Source: Lachnospiraceae bacterium
GTDB taxonomy: Bacteria; Bacillota; Clostridia; Lachnospirales; Lachnospiraceae
DNA: 64,000 nt
Direction of reading: 5' to 3'
Assembly: GCA_910574965.1 (NCBI GenBank)
Contig: CAJTDB010000002.1
Location: forward strand, 186,001-250,000
Position numbers and translations under genes: made by a program. Shown here in pieces: positions 1 to 11,066 of the stretch. The notes beneath the pieces are model-generated. The model searched no databases. It saw nothing but the letters and a program-made list of their open reading frames with translations, and was not told the origin of the DNA. Each line of letters opens with the position of its first letter. The stretch's first letter is position 1.

Positions 1-410
1 GACAATACCAGACTGATGGAAGTAAGCGGTGTACGAAGCTGATGGGCAATATCTGCCAGCGCATCCGCCAAATGCTCCTTTTCCTTTTGCAGTGCTGCGT
101 TCTGCTCCCGGATACGCAGCGTCATCTTGGAAAGCTCGCTCTGCAGAATCGACAGTTCTCCCTCTTCCTCCTGTATTGGATATAGACGGTCCTGGCCGTG
201 AAGCACCAGGTCGATCTGCTCCGACATCCGGGCAATCCTTCGATACCTCTTTCCGGTAAACAGAAAAAAGGCTGCCCCATAGAAGACAGCCATAATTCCT
301 ACCGCCGCCCCCGCTGCCGAACCCAGCAGAAGAAAAACCGCACCTTCCCCGATGACGGTCAGCCCAAGAAGGCAGACTGCAAACCGTCGGATCTCTCTGT
401 TACGTAACAT
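1..410 (-). CDS. Sensor histidine kinase, partial (C-terminus beyond window)
   Basis: Reading leftward from ATG at 410, about 136 residues are visible. Two hydrophobic segments (about residues 9-28 and 31-50) are separated by almost no external loop. A linker with coiled-coil character follows, then the phosphoacceptor motif DIAHQLRTPLTS of a HisKA domain near residues 120-131. The very short loop suggests an intramembrane-sensing kinase, as in antibiotic-sensing Bce/Vnc-type systems (inference). The start overlaps the end of the response-regulator gene by 11 bp, so the two are translationally coupled. The ATPase domain lies outside the window. Confidence 0.88.
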   Translation of the reverse strand, partial: MLRNREIRRFAVCLLGLTVIGEGAVFLLLGSAAGAAVGIMAVFYGAAFFLFTGKRYRRIARMSEQIDLVLHGQDRLYPIQEEEGELSILQSELSKMTLRIREQNAALQKEKEHLADALADIAHQLRTPLTSISLVL

Positions 411-1083
411 CCCTTCCTCCCATCCGATAGCCAAGCCCCCGCACCGTAAGGATGATCTTGGGACTGGCCGGATTGTCTTCGATCTTCTCCCGCAGACGCC
501 GGATGTATACGGTCAGCGTATTATCATTGACAAATTCTCCTGCCGCATCCCACAGCTCCCGCAAAAGCCGCTCCCGTGTGACAACACATCCGGGATTTCC
601 TGCAAAGATCAGCAGCAGACGGTACTCCAGCGCGGACAGGCAGATCTCCTTTCCATGCTTTCTCACCAGTCCGCTCCCGATATCTACACGAAGTCCGCAC
701 ACTTCCAGTATCTGCGGGGAAGCGCCTGATTTTCGAAGCGCCGCCTGTATCCTGGCCATCAGTTCCCGCGGCCGAAAAGGCTTGGTAACATAATCATCTG
801 CTCCCATATTCAGCCCTGTAACAACGCTGGCTTCATCACCGGAGGCCGTCAGGAAAATCACCGGTATATTCTGCATCTGCCGGATCTCTGTACAGACTGC
901 AAAACCGTTTCCGTCCGGCAGCGCAATATCCACCAAAGCAAGATCAAACTGCCCTTTTTCCAGCATGGAGACTGCTTCCTTCTGAGAAGATGCATGGGAA
1001 ACTCCATATCCCTCTGCCTGCAGCAGAAGCATTAAATTTCTGGCTATCTCCCGGTCATCTTCCACTAAAAATAGTTGTTTCAT
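400..1083 (-). CDS. OmpR-family response regulator
   Basis: 227 residues. Receiver domain with acidic pocket E8-D9-D10, phosphoacceptor D52 in LVDIALPDG and K101 in VTKPF, followed by a winged-helix DNA-binding domain that ends in the typical ILTVRGLGYRM strand. It is the first gene of a two-gene operon with the overlapping kinase. It should be phosphorylated by that kinase and control transcription of nearby transport or resistance genes, which probably lie left of the window (inference). Closest in feel to VncR/BceR-like regulators, but the target cannot be told from here. Confidence 0.93.
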   Translation of the reverse strand: MKQLFLVEDDREIARNLMLLLQAEGYGVSHASSQKEAVSMLEKGQFDLALVDIALPDGNGFAVCTEIRQMQNIPVIFLTASGDEASVVTGLNMGADDYVTKPFRPRELMARIQAALRKSGASPQILEVCGLRVDIGSGLVRKHGKEICLSALEYRLLLIFAGNPGCVVTRERLLRELWDAAGEFVNDNTLTVYIRRLREKIEDNPASPKIILTVRGLGYRMGGRDVT

Positions 1084-1137
1084 AATCTGTTCCCTGCGAT
1101 TCTTGGTTATGGTTTGATGGTAAATCCGCTGTATGAG

Positions 1138-1186
1138 AAAAACCCGCAGTGCGGCAGTTCCCTGTCCGCACTGCGGGTTTTCTTTT
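1138..1186 (-). terminator. Bidirectional intrinsic terminator after nifJ
   Basis: A 14-bp GC-rich perfect stem (AACCCGCAGTGCGG with its complement) encloses an 11-nt loop and has T-rich tails on both strands. It ends the nifJ transcript before the two-component operon. Confidence 0.9.
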
Positions 1187-1210
1187 GTCTTAGCTGTACA
1201 TCAGCTAATA

Positions 1211-4200
1211 TTATTCTGCCCCATAAAGCGTTTTCAGCTTGTTCAGGTAGCTGTATCTTGCTTTTGCTTCGCTTTCGTTCTTATCAAACAGCTTCGCAGC
1301 TCTCTCCGGATTTGCACGTTTCAGAGCATTGTAACGTACCTCTCCGTCAAGGAATGCCTGGTAATCGCCGGTCGGCTCTTTGGAATCCAGAGCAAATGCA
1401 TCTTTGCCCTCTGCAGCCAGTGCCGGATTGTAGCGGAAGCAGTGCCAGTAACCAGCTTCAACTGCAAGCTGCTCCTCGGTCTGAGCCTTGCTCATGCCCT
1501 TCTTGATTCCATGGTTGATACACGGAGCATAAGCAATAATCAGGGACGGTCCCGGATATGCCTCTGCCTCTGCGATGGCTTTCACGCACTGATTGAAATC
1601 AGCACCCATAGAAATCTGTGCCACATATACATAACCATAGCTCATAGCGATAGAAGCCAGGTCTTTCTTCTTCACATCTTTTCCGCCTGCCGCAAACTGA
1701 GCGATTGCGCCGGTAGGAGTAGCCTTGGATGCCTGTCCGCCTGTATTGGAGTAAACCTCCGTATCGAATACCATAATGTTGATATCTTTGCCGGAAGCAA
1801 GTACATGATCTACGCCGCCGAAACCGATATCATATGCCCATCCGTCGCCGCCGAAGATCCACTGGGACTTCTTAGCAAGGAATTCTTTTTCTTTCAGGAT
1901 AGCCTGTGCTTTGTCGCATCCGCATGCCTCTAAAGCTGCTACCAGTTTGTCGGTTGCCGCTCCGTTGGTTGCACCGCATCCGTAAGTATCCAGCCACTCT
2001 TTGGCAGCAGCCTTCACATCTTCTTTCTCTGCATTTGCAGCCAGATCTTCGATCTTCGTCTTCAGACCGCCGCGGATGGCATTCTGTGCCAGCAGCATAC
2101 CATAACCGAACTCAGCCGCATCCTCGAACAGAGAGTTGGACCATGCAGGACCCTGACCTTTCTGGTTCACGGTATACGGTGTGGACGGGGAAGAGTTGCC
2201 CCAGATGGAGGAACATCCCGTCGCGTTTGCGATGTACATTCTGTCGCCGAACAACTGCGTAATCAGTTTTGCATAAGGTGTCTCGCCGCAGCCTGCACAT
2301 GCGCCGGAGAACTCAAGCAGCGGAGTCTTGAACTGAGATCCCTTAACGGTTGCCTCTTTGAACTTCGCAATCACATCTGCCTTCTCCGGCAAGGTGACAG
2401 CATAGTCAAATGCAGTCTGGCAGCCTGCATTGGCTTCCATATTCGCCATCTCGATGGCCTTTGCACCCTTCTTGCCCGGACATACATTGACACAGGAGCC
2501 ACATCCGGTACAGTCGTAAGCAGATACGACAATGGCAAATTTCTTATCCGGCATACCGGTCATATCCAGTACCTGCATTCCTTCCGGAGCCTTTGCTGCT
2601 TCGTCAGCGGTCATAGCCACCGGGCGGATGACAGCATGAGGGCATACATAAGCACAGCGGTTACACTGGATACAGTTCTCCGGATTCCATACCGGAATGT
2701 TTACTGCGATGCCGCGCTTCTCGTATGCGGAAGTGCCGGACGGAGTTGTGCCGTCTACATAATCTTTGAATGCGGATACCGGCAGTGTATTGCCTTCCTG
2801 AGCAGATACTTTTGCCTGAATATTGTTGACGAAATCAACCGCATCTTTTCTGCCGTTCTCTGCATGAGTCATAGCCAGACCTTCGTCTGCTGCACTCTTC
2901 CAGCTCTCCGGTACTTTGATCTCAACGACCTGTTTTGCACCTTCGTCAATAGCAGCCCAGTTTTTAGCAACCACATCATCACCCTTACGGCCGTAAGTTG
3001 CCTTTGCAGCAGCTTTCATCAGATCGATGGCCTGAGCCTCCGGAATAATATCCGCCAGTTTGAAGAATGCGGACTGAAGGATGGTGTTAATACGGGTGGG
3101 TCCCATGCCGGTCTCGATACCGATCTTCACACCGTCGATCACATAGAACTTGATGTTATGGTTCGCGATGAATGCCTTCACCTGACCCGGAAGATGTTTC
3201 TCAAGTCCTTCCATATCCCACGGGCAGTTCAGAAGGAACGTACCGCCGTCCACCAGTTCCTGAACCATGTTGTATTTATTTACATAAGAAGGATTATGAC
3301 ATGCTACAAAATTCGCCTTGTGAATCAGGTACGTAGACTTGATAGGCTTCTTGCCAAAGCGCAGGTGGGACATGGTCACACCGCCGGATTTCTTGGAGTC
3401 ATAATCAAAATATGCCTGTGCATACATGTCGGTGTTGTCACCGATGATCTTGATGGAGTTCTTGTTGGCACCTACCGTACCGTCTGCACCAAGACCCCAG
3501 AATTTGCAGTTAATGGTTCCTTCCGGTGTGGTGACCAGAGGAGCACCGGTCTCAAGAGACAGGTTTGTCACATCATCCACAATACCGATGGTGAATTTCT
3601 GCTTCGTCGTATTTTCATATACGGCAGCAATCTGTGCCGGAGTCGTATCTTTCGAGCCAAGTCCATAACGTCCGGTGAATACCGGCGTATCATTGAACTT
3701 CGTACCCTTCAGAGCAGCGACAACATCCAGATAAAGGGGCTCTCCAAGGGCACCCGGCTCTTTGGTTCTGTCAAGAACGGTAATATATTTGACCGAATCC
3801 GGAATCGCCTCGATCAGAGCTTCTGCACTGAACGGACGGTACAGGCGTACCTTTACCACACCGATCTTCTGGCCTGCTGCCATCAGATAATCGATGGTCT
3901 CCTCGATGGTATCGCATACGGAACCCATCGCGATGATGACTTTCTCTGCATCTGCAGCACCGTAGTAGTTGAATAATTTATAGTTGGTTCCGATTTTCGC
4001 ATTCACCTTGTCCATGTATTCCTGCACGATAGCCGGAAGTGCATCATAGTACGGGTTGCATGCCTCGCGAGCCTGGAAGAAAATATCCGGGTTCTGAGCG
4101 GAACCTCTCTGGCATGGATGATTCGGATTCAGCGCATCTTTTCTGTATGCGTCAATGGCATCCATGTCGACCATCTCTTTCAGATCCTCATAATCCCACT

Positions 4201-4753
4201 GCTCAATCTTCTGGATCTCATGGGAGGTACGGAATCCATCGAAGAAATTGATAAAAGGAAGACGTCCTTTGATTGCCGCACAATGTGCTACCGGAGTCAG
4301 GTCCATAACTTCCTGTACGCTGGATTCGCAGAGCATAGCAGCGCCCGTCTGACGGCATGCATAGACATCGGAATGATCTCCGAAAATCGACAGTGCATGG
4401 CTTGCCAGTGCACGTGCAGATACATTGAAGACGCCCGGAAGTCTCTCGCCTGCTACTTTGTACAGGTTGGGAATCATCAGTAAAAGACCCTGAGAAGCAG
4501 TAAAGGTAGTCGTCAGAGCACCTGCTGCAAGAGAACCGTGCACAGCACCTGCCGCACCTGCCTCAGACTGCATCTCCGTTACCTGTACGGTCTGTCCGAA
4601 GATGTTCGTCCTTCCCTGGGTTGCCCATTCATCTGTTGCTTCTGCCATAACAGATGAAGGTGTGATCGGATAGATCGCTGCAACGTCTGAATATGCATAG
4701 GACGCATGAGCCGCTGCATGGTTTCCATCCATGGTTTTCATTTTTCTGGCCAT
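1211..4753 (-). CDS. nifJ: Pyruvate:ferredoxin (flavodoxin) oxidoreductase
   Basis: 1180 residues, the usual size of the single-chain homodimeric enzyme. It oxidatively decarboxylates pyruvate to acetyl-CoA and CO2 and passes electrons to ferredoxin or flavodoxin, the central step of anaerobic fermentation. Domain order fits: an N-terminal pyrimidine-binding region with YPITPSS near residue 30, a central CoA/POR-gamma-like part, two 4Fe-4S motifs (CIQCNRCAYVCP near 690 and CTGCGSCVNVCP near 745), further cluster ligand region CAGCGETPY near 820 and the TPP/Mg motif GDGWAYDIGFGG near 970. An in-frame ATG 18 bp upstream lies on top of the AGGAGGA ribosome binding site, so the start at 4753 is preferred. 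The gene is monocistronic, between its own promoter and a terminator. Confidence 0.97.
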   Translation of the reverse strand: MARKMKTMDGNHAAAHASYAYSDVAAIYPITPSSVMAEATDEWATQGRTNIFGQTVQVTEMQSEAGAAGAVHGSLAAGALTTTFTASQGLLLMIPNLYKVAGERLPGVFNVSARALASHALSIFGDHSDVYACRQTGAAMLCESSVQEVMDLTPVAHCAAIKGRLPFINFFDGFRTSHEIQKIEQWDYEDLKEMVDMDAIDAYRKDALNPNHPCQRGSAQNPDIFFQAREACNPYYDALPAIVQEYMDKVNAKIGTNYKLFNYYGAADAEKVIIAMGSVCDTIEETIDYLMAAGQKIGVVKVRLYRPFSAEALIEAIPDSVKYITVLDRTKEPGALGEPLYLDVVAALKGTKFNDTPVFTGRYGLGSKDTTPAQIAAVYENTTKQKFTIGIVDDVTNLSLETGAPLVTTPEGTINCKFWGLGADGTVGANKNSIKIIGDNTDMYAQAYFDYDSKKSGGVTMSHLRFGKKPIKSTYLIHKANFVACHNPSYVNKYNMVQELVDGGTFLLNCPWDMEGLEKHLPGQVKAFIANHNIKFYVIDGVKIGIETGMGPTRINTILQSAFFKLADIIPEAQAIDLMKAAAKATYGRKGDDVVAKNWAAIDEGAKQVVEIKVPESWKSAADEGLAMTHAENGRKDAVDFVNNIQAKVSAQEGNTLPVSAFKDYVDGTTPSGTSAYEKRGIAVNIPVWNPENCIQCNRCAYVCPHAVIRPVAMTADEAAKAPEGMQVLDMTGMPDKKFAIVVSAYDCTGCGSCVNVCPGKKGAKAIEMANMEANAGCQTAFDYAVTLPEKADVIAKFKEATVKGSQFKTPLLEFSGACAGCGETPYAKLITQLFGDRMYIANATGCSSIWGNSSPSTPYTVNQKGQGPAWSNSLFEDAAEFGYGMLLAQNAIRGGLKTKIEDLAANAEKEDVKAAAKEWLDTYGCGATNGAATDKLVAALEACGCDKAQAILKEKEFLAKKSQWIFGGDGWAYDIGFGGVDHVLASGKDINIMVFDTEVYSNTGGQASKATPTGAIAQFAAGGKDVKKKDLASIAMSYGYVYVAQISMGADFNQCVKAIAEAEAYPGPSLIIAYAPCINHGIKKGMSKAQTEEQLAVEAGYWHCFRYNPALAAEGKDAFALDSKEPTGDYQAFLDGEVRYNALKRANPERAAKLFDKNESEAKARYSYLNKLKTLYGAE

Positions 4754-4865
4754 TTTGTTATTCCTCCTCATTTAAATATCAATAAGACCTTTATTCATAA
4801 CAACTGAAAGCCCTACATCCGACCTTCAGATGCTTTTATAAGATTAGCTCTTATCATACGGATTC

Positions 4866-4894
4866 ATTTTAGCACATATTGAGCTTCTTGTCCA
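4866..4894 (-). promoter_or_regulatory. Probable sigma-A promoter of nifJ
   Basis: On the minus strand: -35 TGGACA, 17-bp spacer, -10 TAAAAT. It leaves a leader of roughly 105 nt before the nifJ start. Confidence 0.6.
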
Positions 4895-4965
4895 TTTGGG
4901 ATTATAAAATTTACAGGAAATTTTGCTGTTTTTCATTTCTCCTGCAGAAACCGTCTGGCATCCCG

Positions 4966-5877
4966 TCAGGACGTTTCCCCTGTAAATTGTTCCACCTCGG
5001 AAAGAAGCGGAATCGAGGGAGCCGCTCCCTGTCTGGTTACGGCAATGGCTGCCGCCCTGGATGCCATATCCATGGCCTTCCGGACACAATCTCCTCTTAA
5101 AAGTCCGCCGATAAAATACCCGGCAAACGTATCTCCTGCCGCCGTTGTATCTACGGTATGTACTTTATATACAGGCTGTATGATTGTTTCTTTCGGGTCC
5201 ATATAGACAGCTCCGTCCCCGCCCATCGTGAGAACTATCGCCGCCTTCGGAAATTTGTCAAGAAGCGCCCTTGCCAGCTTGGCTTTGTCAGTCTCATTTT
5301 CCTTTGTCTCCCCAAGAATCTGTCCGGCTTCCACTTCATTAAGCAGAAAATAGTCCACGGTTTCAAGAGGCAGATGAAAAATTTTCTCATTCATGGGTGA
5401 CGGATTCAGCACGATCTTCATGCCCTTTCTATGAGCCTGCTCCATAATATAAGGAATCTCATTGATCTCATTTTGCAGCATCAGAAAGTCTCCGCTTACA
5501 AAATGTTCCAGAACCGTGTCCACCTGCTCTTTTGTGATGGCCTGATTGGCGCCCCCATATAAAAGGATGCAGTTATCCCCCTCCCGGTCGTTCTGGATAA
5601 TGGCATTGCCCGTCCGAACATCCTGACGGACCGCCACACAGCCGGTATCCACTTTCGCCTTCTGAAGTTCCTCTAGCAGAAACACTCCGTCCTCTCCCAC
5701 TGCACCGGCATGGCAGGTATCCACGCCGGCTTTCGCCAGCGCAATGGACTGATTCAGTCCCTTTCCTCCGCAGAATACCTGCAGGGATTCTGCGGACAGA
5801 GTTTCTCCTTTTTTCACAAAATGGTCTACTTTATACGTATAGTCAATATTAAGCGAGCCAAAGCACAGTACTTTCAT
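4966..5877 (-). CDS. Ribokinase-like PfkB-family sugar kinase
   Basis: About 303 residues from ATG 5877 (a GTG two codons earlier is also possible). The PfkB fold is shown by the N-terminal GSLNIDYTY, the substrate-binding FCGGKGLNQS (G-G-K-G-x-N near residue 40) and the C-terminal signature DTTAAGDTFAGYF with the catalytic Asp near 250. It phosphorylates a sugar with ATP; ribose is the best guess, but no ribose transporter or rbsD is nearby. It starts 13 bp after dnaJ ends and so is probably the last gene of the heat-shock operon. No clear terminator follows. Confidence 0.82.
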   Translation of the reverse strand: MKVLCFGSLNIDYTYKVDHFVKKGETLSAESLQVFCGGKGLNQSIALAKAGVDTCHAGAVGEDGVFLLEELQKAKVDTGCVAVRQDVRTGNAIIQNDREGDNCILLYGGANQAITKEQVDTVLEHFVSGDFLMLQNEINEIPYIMEQAHRKGMKIVLNPSPMNEKIFHLPLETVDYFLLNEVEAGQILGETKENETDKAKLARALLDKFPKAAIVLTMGGDGAVYMDPKETIIQPVYKVHTVDTTAAGDTFAGYFIGGLLRGDCVRKAMDMASRAAAIAVTRQGAAPSIPLLSEVEQFTGETS

Positions 5878-5889
5878 AATCACATGCCT

Positions 5890-7059
5890 TTAGTCTTCCA
5901 GGGATTCTTTGATCTTTTCCATAAAGCCTTTTTTCTTCGGCTTTGTTCCGTTGTTTTTCTGGTTCAGAGAATTTCCGCTCTCCAGATCATATTCTTTCAG
6001 CGCCTCTTTGGCCCCATGGCTTAAATTCGTTGGCACCTGGATAACCAGCGTCACATAATGATCCCCCCGAACACTCTTGTTGCGAAGGGAAGGCATTCCT
6101 TTGCCGCGCAGACGCACTCTCGTATCGGTCTGGGTCCCGGCCTTTACATCGTACTCCACTTCTCCGTCCACCGTCTTAATCCGAATCGTTCCTCCAAGAG
6201 CCGCCACCGGGAAGGTAATAGGTACGGTAGAGAAAATATCCATATCCTGTCTCTGGAACACAGGATGTCTGGACACTACCACTTCCACCAGAAGATCGCC
6301 TCTTGGACCGCCGTTGACCCCTGGCTCTCCCTTGCCGCGAATGCGGATGCTCTGCCCGTTGTCGATGCCAGCCGGAATCGTAACGGATATCTTTTTCTTG
6401 CTGGAAATATATCCGGTTCCATAACAGTCCGGACATTTGTCTTTGATGATCTTGCCGGTACCGTTGCACTCCGGACAGGTCCGCACATTCTGCACCATAC
6501 CGAACAGAGACTGCTGGGTATAAACCACCTGCCCCGTTCCTTTGCATTTCGTACAGGTCTGAGGATCCGTTCCCGGCTTCGCTCCGGTTCCATGACAAGT
6601 TCCGCACTCATCTTTCAGCGTCAGATCCAGTTCCTTCTCACAGCCTTTGACTGCATCCTCAAAGGTGATTCTGACACTGGCGCGCAGATCCGTTCCCCGC
6701 ATAGGTCCGTTGTTGGCTCTTCGGCTGCGGCCTCCTCCAAACAGATCGCCGAAAATATCTCCGAAAATGTCCCCCATATCCGCGCCTGTAAAATCAAAGC
6801 CGCCGAAACCTCCGCCTCCGCCGCCCTGCTCAAAAGCTGCATGGCCAAACTGATCGTATTTTCTTCTTTTATCTGCATCACTCAGGATGGCATATGCTTC
6901 AGAGGCTTCTTTAAACTTCTGTTCCGCCTCTTTATCCCCAGGATTCATATCCGGATGGTATTTCTTCGCCAGTTTCCGGTATGCACTTTTGATAGCGGAA
7001 TCATCCGCATTTTTATCTATCCCAAGAACCTCGTAATAATCTCTTTTTGTCTCTGCCAT
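5890..7059 (-). CDS. dnaJ: Chaperone protein DnaJ (Hsp40, type I)
   Basis: 389 residues. J domain with the HPD motif ([11 protein letters not shown], near residue 35), a glycine/phenylalanine-rich linker ([12 protein letters not shown]), four CXXCXGXG zinc repeats ([32 protein letters not shown]) and the two C-terminal substrate-binding beta domains. It delivers unfolded clients to DnaK and stimulates its ATPase. It is the fourth gene of the CIRCE-controlled operon. The 119-bp gap from dnaK contains two small hairpins, which may tune mRNA stability (inference). Confidence 0.98.
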   Translation of the reverse strand: MAETKRDYYEVLGIDKNADDSAIKSAYRKLAKKYHPDMNPGDKEAEQKFKEASEAYAILSDADKRRKYDQFGHAAFEQGGGGGGFGGFDFTGADMGDIFGDIFGDLFGGGRSRRANNGPMRGTDLRASVRITFEDAVKGCEKELDLTLKDECGTCHGTGAKPGTDPQTCTKCKGTGQVVYTQQSLFGMVQNVRTCPECNGTGKIIKDKCPDCYGTGYISSKKKISVTIPAGIDNGQSIRIRGKGEPGVNGGPRGDLLVEVVVSRHPVFQRQDMDIFSTVPITFPVAALGGTIRIKTVDGEVEYDVKAGTQTDTRVRLRGKGMPSLRNKSVRGDHYVTLVIQVPTNLSHGAKEALKEYDLESGNSLNQKNNGTKPKKKGFMEKIKESLED

Positions 7060-7178
7060 AATCTGTCATCCACCTCTCATCAGGACTGTATAAGCTTCCC
7101 TATACAGCCGAATGCCCACGGCCAGTCGTTGACCGTGGGTTGTATCCGGCTTCACGGGCCCGCCCGCGATCCTGTATC
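7060..7178 (-). other. dnaK-dnaJ intergenic region with two hairpins
   Basis: Minus-strand RNA can form CCCACGG...CCGTGGG (about 7117-7141) and CTGTATA...TATACAG (about 7087-7108). Neither has a T-tract, so they are more likely processing or stability hairpins than terminators. Confidence 0.5.
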
Positions 7179-9059
<1,881 letters not shown>

Positions 9060-9060
9060 C

Positions 9061-9108
9061 TATTATAGTTCCGCATCTGCCTGCACACTGCACACAGATG
9101 CTGTTTTT
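9061..9108 (-). repeat. Leader palindrome A1 (dnaK)
   Basis: A short member of the leader family. On the minus strand ACAGCATCTG pairs with CAGATGCGG around a 15-nt loop, followed by AACTATAATAGGAGG, which holds the dnaK ribosome binding site. The variable inner stems seen at other loci are missing here. Confidence 0.8.
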
Positions 9109-9151
9109 AAGTCCCGCATCTTCCCGCCTGATGCCGCGGTCAGATACTGTT
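9109..9151 (-). repeat. Leader palindrome A2 (degenerate, grpE-dnaK gap)
   Basis: A degenerate second copy directly upstream of A1. It starts ACAGTATCTG and ends AGATGCGGGACTTAAA on the minus strand, matching both family ends with point changes. Confidence 0.6.
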
Positions 9152-9166
9152 AATCATTTCCCTGCT

Positions 9167-9799
9167 TTAATTTGCTACAGTTACCATACTATACCGCAGC
9201 ACTGCATCTTTATATTTATAACCCTTCTGAAATTCCTCTGCGATGATATTCTCGCCTAGTTCCTCATTTTCCACATGCATAACTGCATTATGGAAATTCG
9301 GATCGAACTCCTGGCCGACCGCTTCGATCGGGGTTACTCCCAAGTCTGTCAGGACCATCATCAACTGCTTGTAGATCATCTCCATGCCGCTGGCTACAGG
9401 CCCTCCTTTTTCCTCTTCCGGAATACTTTTGATCCCTCTTTCAAAATTGTCCACTACCGGCAGCATCTTTTCAATCACTTCTCTGGCACCGACCGCATAC
9501 ATATGTGCCTTTTCTTTCTCTGTCCGGTTCCGGAAATTTTCAAATTCCGCCAACTGCCGTTTTACTTTATCCGTCAGCTCCGCAATCTGTTCATCTTTTT
9601 TGTCTTTCTTCTCTCTCTTCTTAAAAAATCCCTTCTTCTCTCCGGCGTCTTCAGAAGCATCTTCCTCTTCCTTCTCAGGCTCCGTTTCGGGTGACTCTTC
9701 TGCTCCTGTTTCTTTTGGATCAGCCTCCTCTAAAACTTCTTCCTGAGCGGCCGTTTCCTTCTCTAACTCTTCCTTTTCTAATTCTTTCTTTTCTTCCAA
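9167..9799 (-). CDS. grpE: Nucleotide exchange factor GrpE
   Basis: 210 residues. A long charged, Glu/Lys-rich N-terminal tail (about residues 1-75), then the coiled-coil (KVKRQLAEFENFRNRTEKEK) and the beta-wing domain with NFERGI and FDPNFHNAV. It releases ADP from DnaK. Translation appears to start at TTG (9799), 8 nt after AAAGGCGG; no ATG gives a full-length protein. It starts 17 bp after hrcA ends, within the heat-shock operon. Confidence 0.96.
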   Translation of the reverse strand: MEEKKELEKEELEKETAAQEEVLEEADPKETGAEESPETEPEKEEEDASEDAGEKKGFFKKREKKDKKDEQIAELTDKVKRQLAEFENFRNRTEKEKAHMYAVGAREVIEKMLPVVDNFERGIKSIPEEEKGGPVASGMEMIYKQLMMVLTDLGVTPIEAVGQEFDPNFHNAVMHVENEELGENIIAEEFQKGYKYKDAVLRYSMVTVAN

Positions 9800-9816
9800 A
9801 CTGTGTCTCCGCCTTT

Positions 9817-10839
9817 CTATTTGTGGAAAACGTCATCCAACTGATCCATCAGCGTTTTCAGCGTGCTCATGACATTTTCATAATCCATTCTCTTAGGTCC
9901 GATAATTCCGATGGTGCCCTGCAGGCCCTGGCCCAGTTCATAAGTAGCCGTCACAACGCTGCAGTCTTTCATGCTCTGAATCGGTGACTCGCTTCCGATG
10001 TAAACCTGAATGCCTTTGTCTTCTTTGCTCAGTGTCTCATTGACCAGCTCCGCCAGCATCTGCTTTTCCTCTAACGTCTGAATAAGTTCGCTGGCTTTTT
10101 TGTTATCACTTAGTTCCGGATAGCGGAAAATATTCGTTGCCCCGCCGGTGTAGATTTCCATCCCTTCATCGGAATGAATGGCTTCCGCCACTGCATCCAC
10201 TACATCGCTGATAATATTACTATGGATGCCTGCCTGTTCTTTCATACTGGAAATCATCTGCAGATTGATCTCCGCTATGGTCTTTCCATTCAGCATCGTA
10301 TTCAGCAGAATATTCAGCTTCAGAATCGTCTCCTGGTCCAGTTCTTCGCAGATGGGAATCAGCTTATTGCGAATTACATTCCCTTCTGCTACGATCACCG
10401 CCAAAATCTGATGGTCATCCACCTGAGAAAGCTGAATAAATTTCAGCTTGTTCTGGTGATACTGAGGGGCCGAGATCATTGTGGCATAATTCGTATTACT
10501 GGCCAGCACCCTTACGACCTGCTTCAGCACCTGCTCCATCTTGTCTGTGCGCTCGATCATCAGTTCCTTCAGCTCTGTGACCTCCCGCTCCTTCTCCTGC
10601 ATCAGATGGTCCACATACAGACGATAGCCTTTGTCAGAAGGAATCCGGCCTGCAGATGTATGAGGCTGGACGATATAGCCCATCTCCTCCAGATCGGACA
10701 TCTCGTTGCGGATCGTGGCGGAACTCAGTCTTAAGTCCGAATACTTGGATATGGTCCTAGAACCGACCGGCTCCCCGGTTTCCAGATATGTCTGAATGAT
10801 CGCATGCAGAATCTTCTGTTTTCTCTCATCCAGATCCAC
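9817..10839 (-). CDS. hrcA: Heat-inducible transcription repressor HrcA
   Basis: 340 residues from GTG 10839. N-terminal winged helix (PVGSRTISKYSDLRLSSATIRNEMSDLEE), then the GAF-like and dimerisation regions of the family. It represses the operon by binding CIRCE and needs GroE-type chaperone help to stay active. A longer open frame runs 10 codons further up into the CIRCE element, but AGGAAGGG sits 9 nt before the GTG, so that start is preferred. First gene of hrcA-grpE-dnaK-dnaJ-(ribokinase). Confidence 0.96.
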   Translation of the reverse strand: MDLDERKQKILHAIIQTYLETGEPVGSRTISKYSDLRLSSATIRNEMSDLEEMGYIVQPHTSAGRIPSDKGYRLYVDHLMQEKEREVTELKELMIERTDKMEQVLKQVVRVLASNTNYATMISAPQYHQNKLKFIQLSQVDDHQILAVIVAEGNVIRNKLIPICEELDQETILKLNILLNTMLNGKTIAEINLQMISSMKEQAGIHSNIISDVVDAVAEAIHSDEGMEIYTGGATNIFRYPELSDNKKASELIQTLEEKQMLAELVNETLSKEDKGIQVYIGSESPIQSMKDCSVVTATYELGQGLQGTIGIIGPKRMDYENVMSTLKTLMDQLDDVFHK

Positions 10840-10862
10840 AATCTCACATCCCTTCCTCTTTG

Positions 10863-10889
10863 TTAGCACTCGGCTTGTAAGAGTGCTAA
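10863..10889 (-). promoter_or_regulatory. CIRCE operator of the hrcA operon
   Basis: Perfect TTAGCACTC-N9-GAGTGCTAA, the HrcA binding site, placed between the promoter and the hrcA start. It is the only CIRCE seen in the window. Confidence 0.98.
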
Positions 10890-10903
10890 CATTTACTGAA
10901 ATA

Positions 10904-10933
10904 AAGATAGCACCCCGAAGGGTGCTTTGTCAA
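10904..10933 (-). promoter_or_regulatory. Sigma-A promoter of hrcA operon
   Basis: Minus strand: -35 TTGACA, 18-bp spacer, -10 TATCTT. The spacer is itself a hairpin-forming palindrome (GCACCC-TTCG-GGGTGC). CIRCE starts about 15 bp downstream of the -10 box. Confidence 0.8.
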
Positions 10934-10979
10934 TACCTTTATTGTTTTTTTATATTTTATTATTATGGACTGTCCTTAT

Positions 10980-11010
10980 GAAAAGGTCGCCAAGCGAAAG
11001 CGGACCTCAG
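10980..11010 (-). terminator. Weak terminator after TPR lipoprotein gene
   Basis: Minus-strand stem AGGT-CGC...GCG-ACCT with one bulged base, followed by TTTTC. Plausible end of the polysaccharide-locus transcript before the hrcA promoter. Confidence 0.4.
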
Positions 11011-11066
11011 AAAGCACCTGCCGCTTTGGAAACATCCGATTCTGCGCCTTTTTTTCGAACATGTGT

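Noticed and set aside
2636-3976. 446-codon plus-strand frame inside nifJ
   Set aside because: Antisense shadow of a highly conserved gene; the translation has no recognisable domain and no ribosome binding site.
4754-4771. Earlier NifJ start with residues MRRNNK
   Set aside because: That ATG overlaps the AGGAGGA ribosome binding site of the start at 4753, so it is part of the leader.
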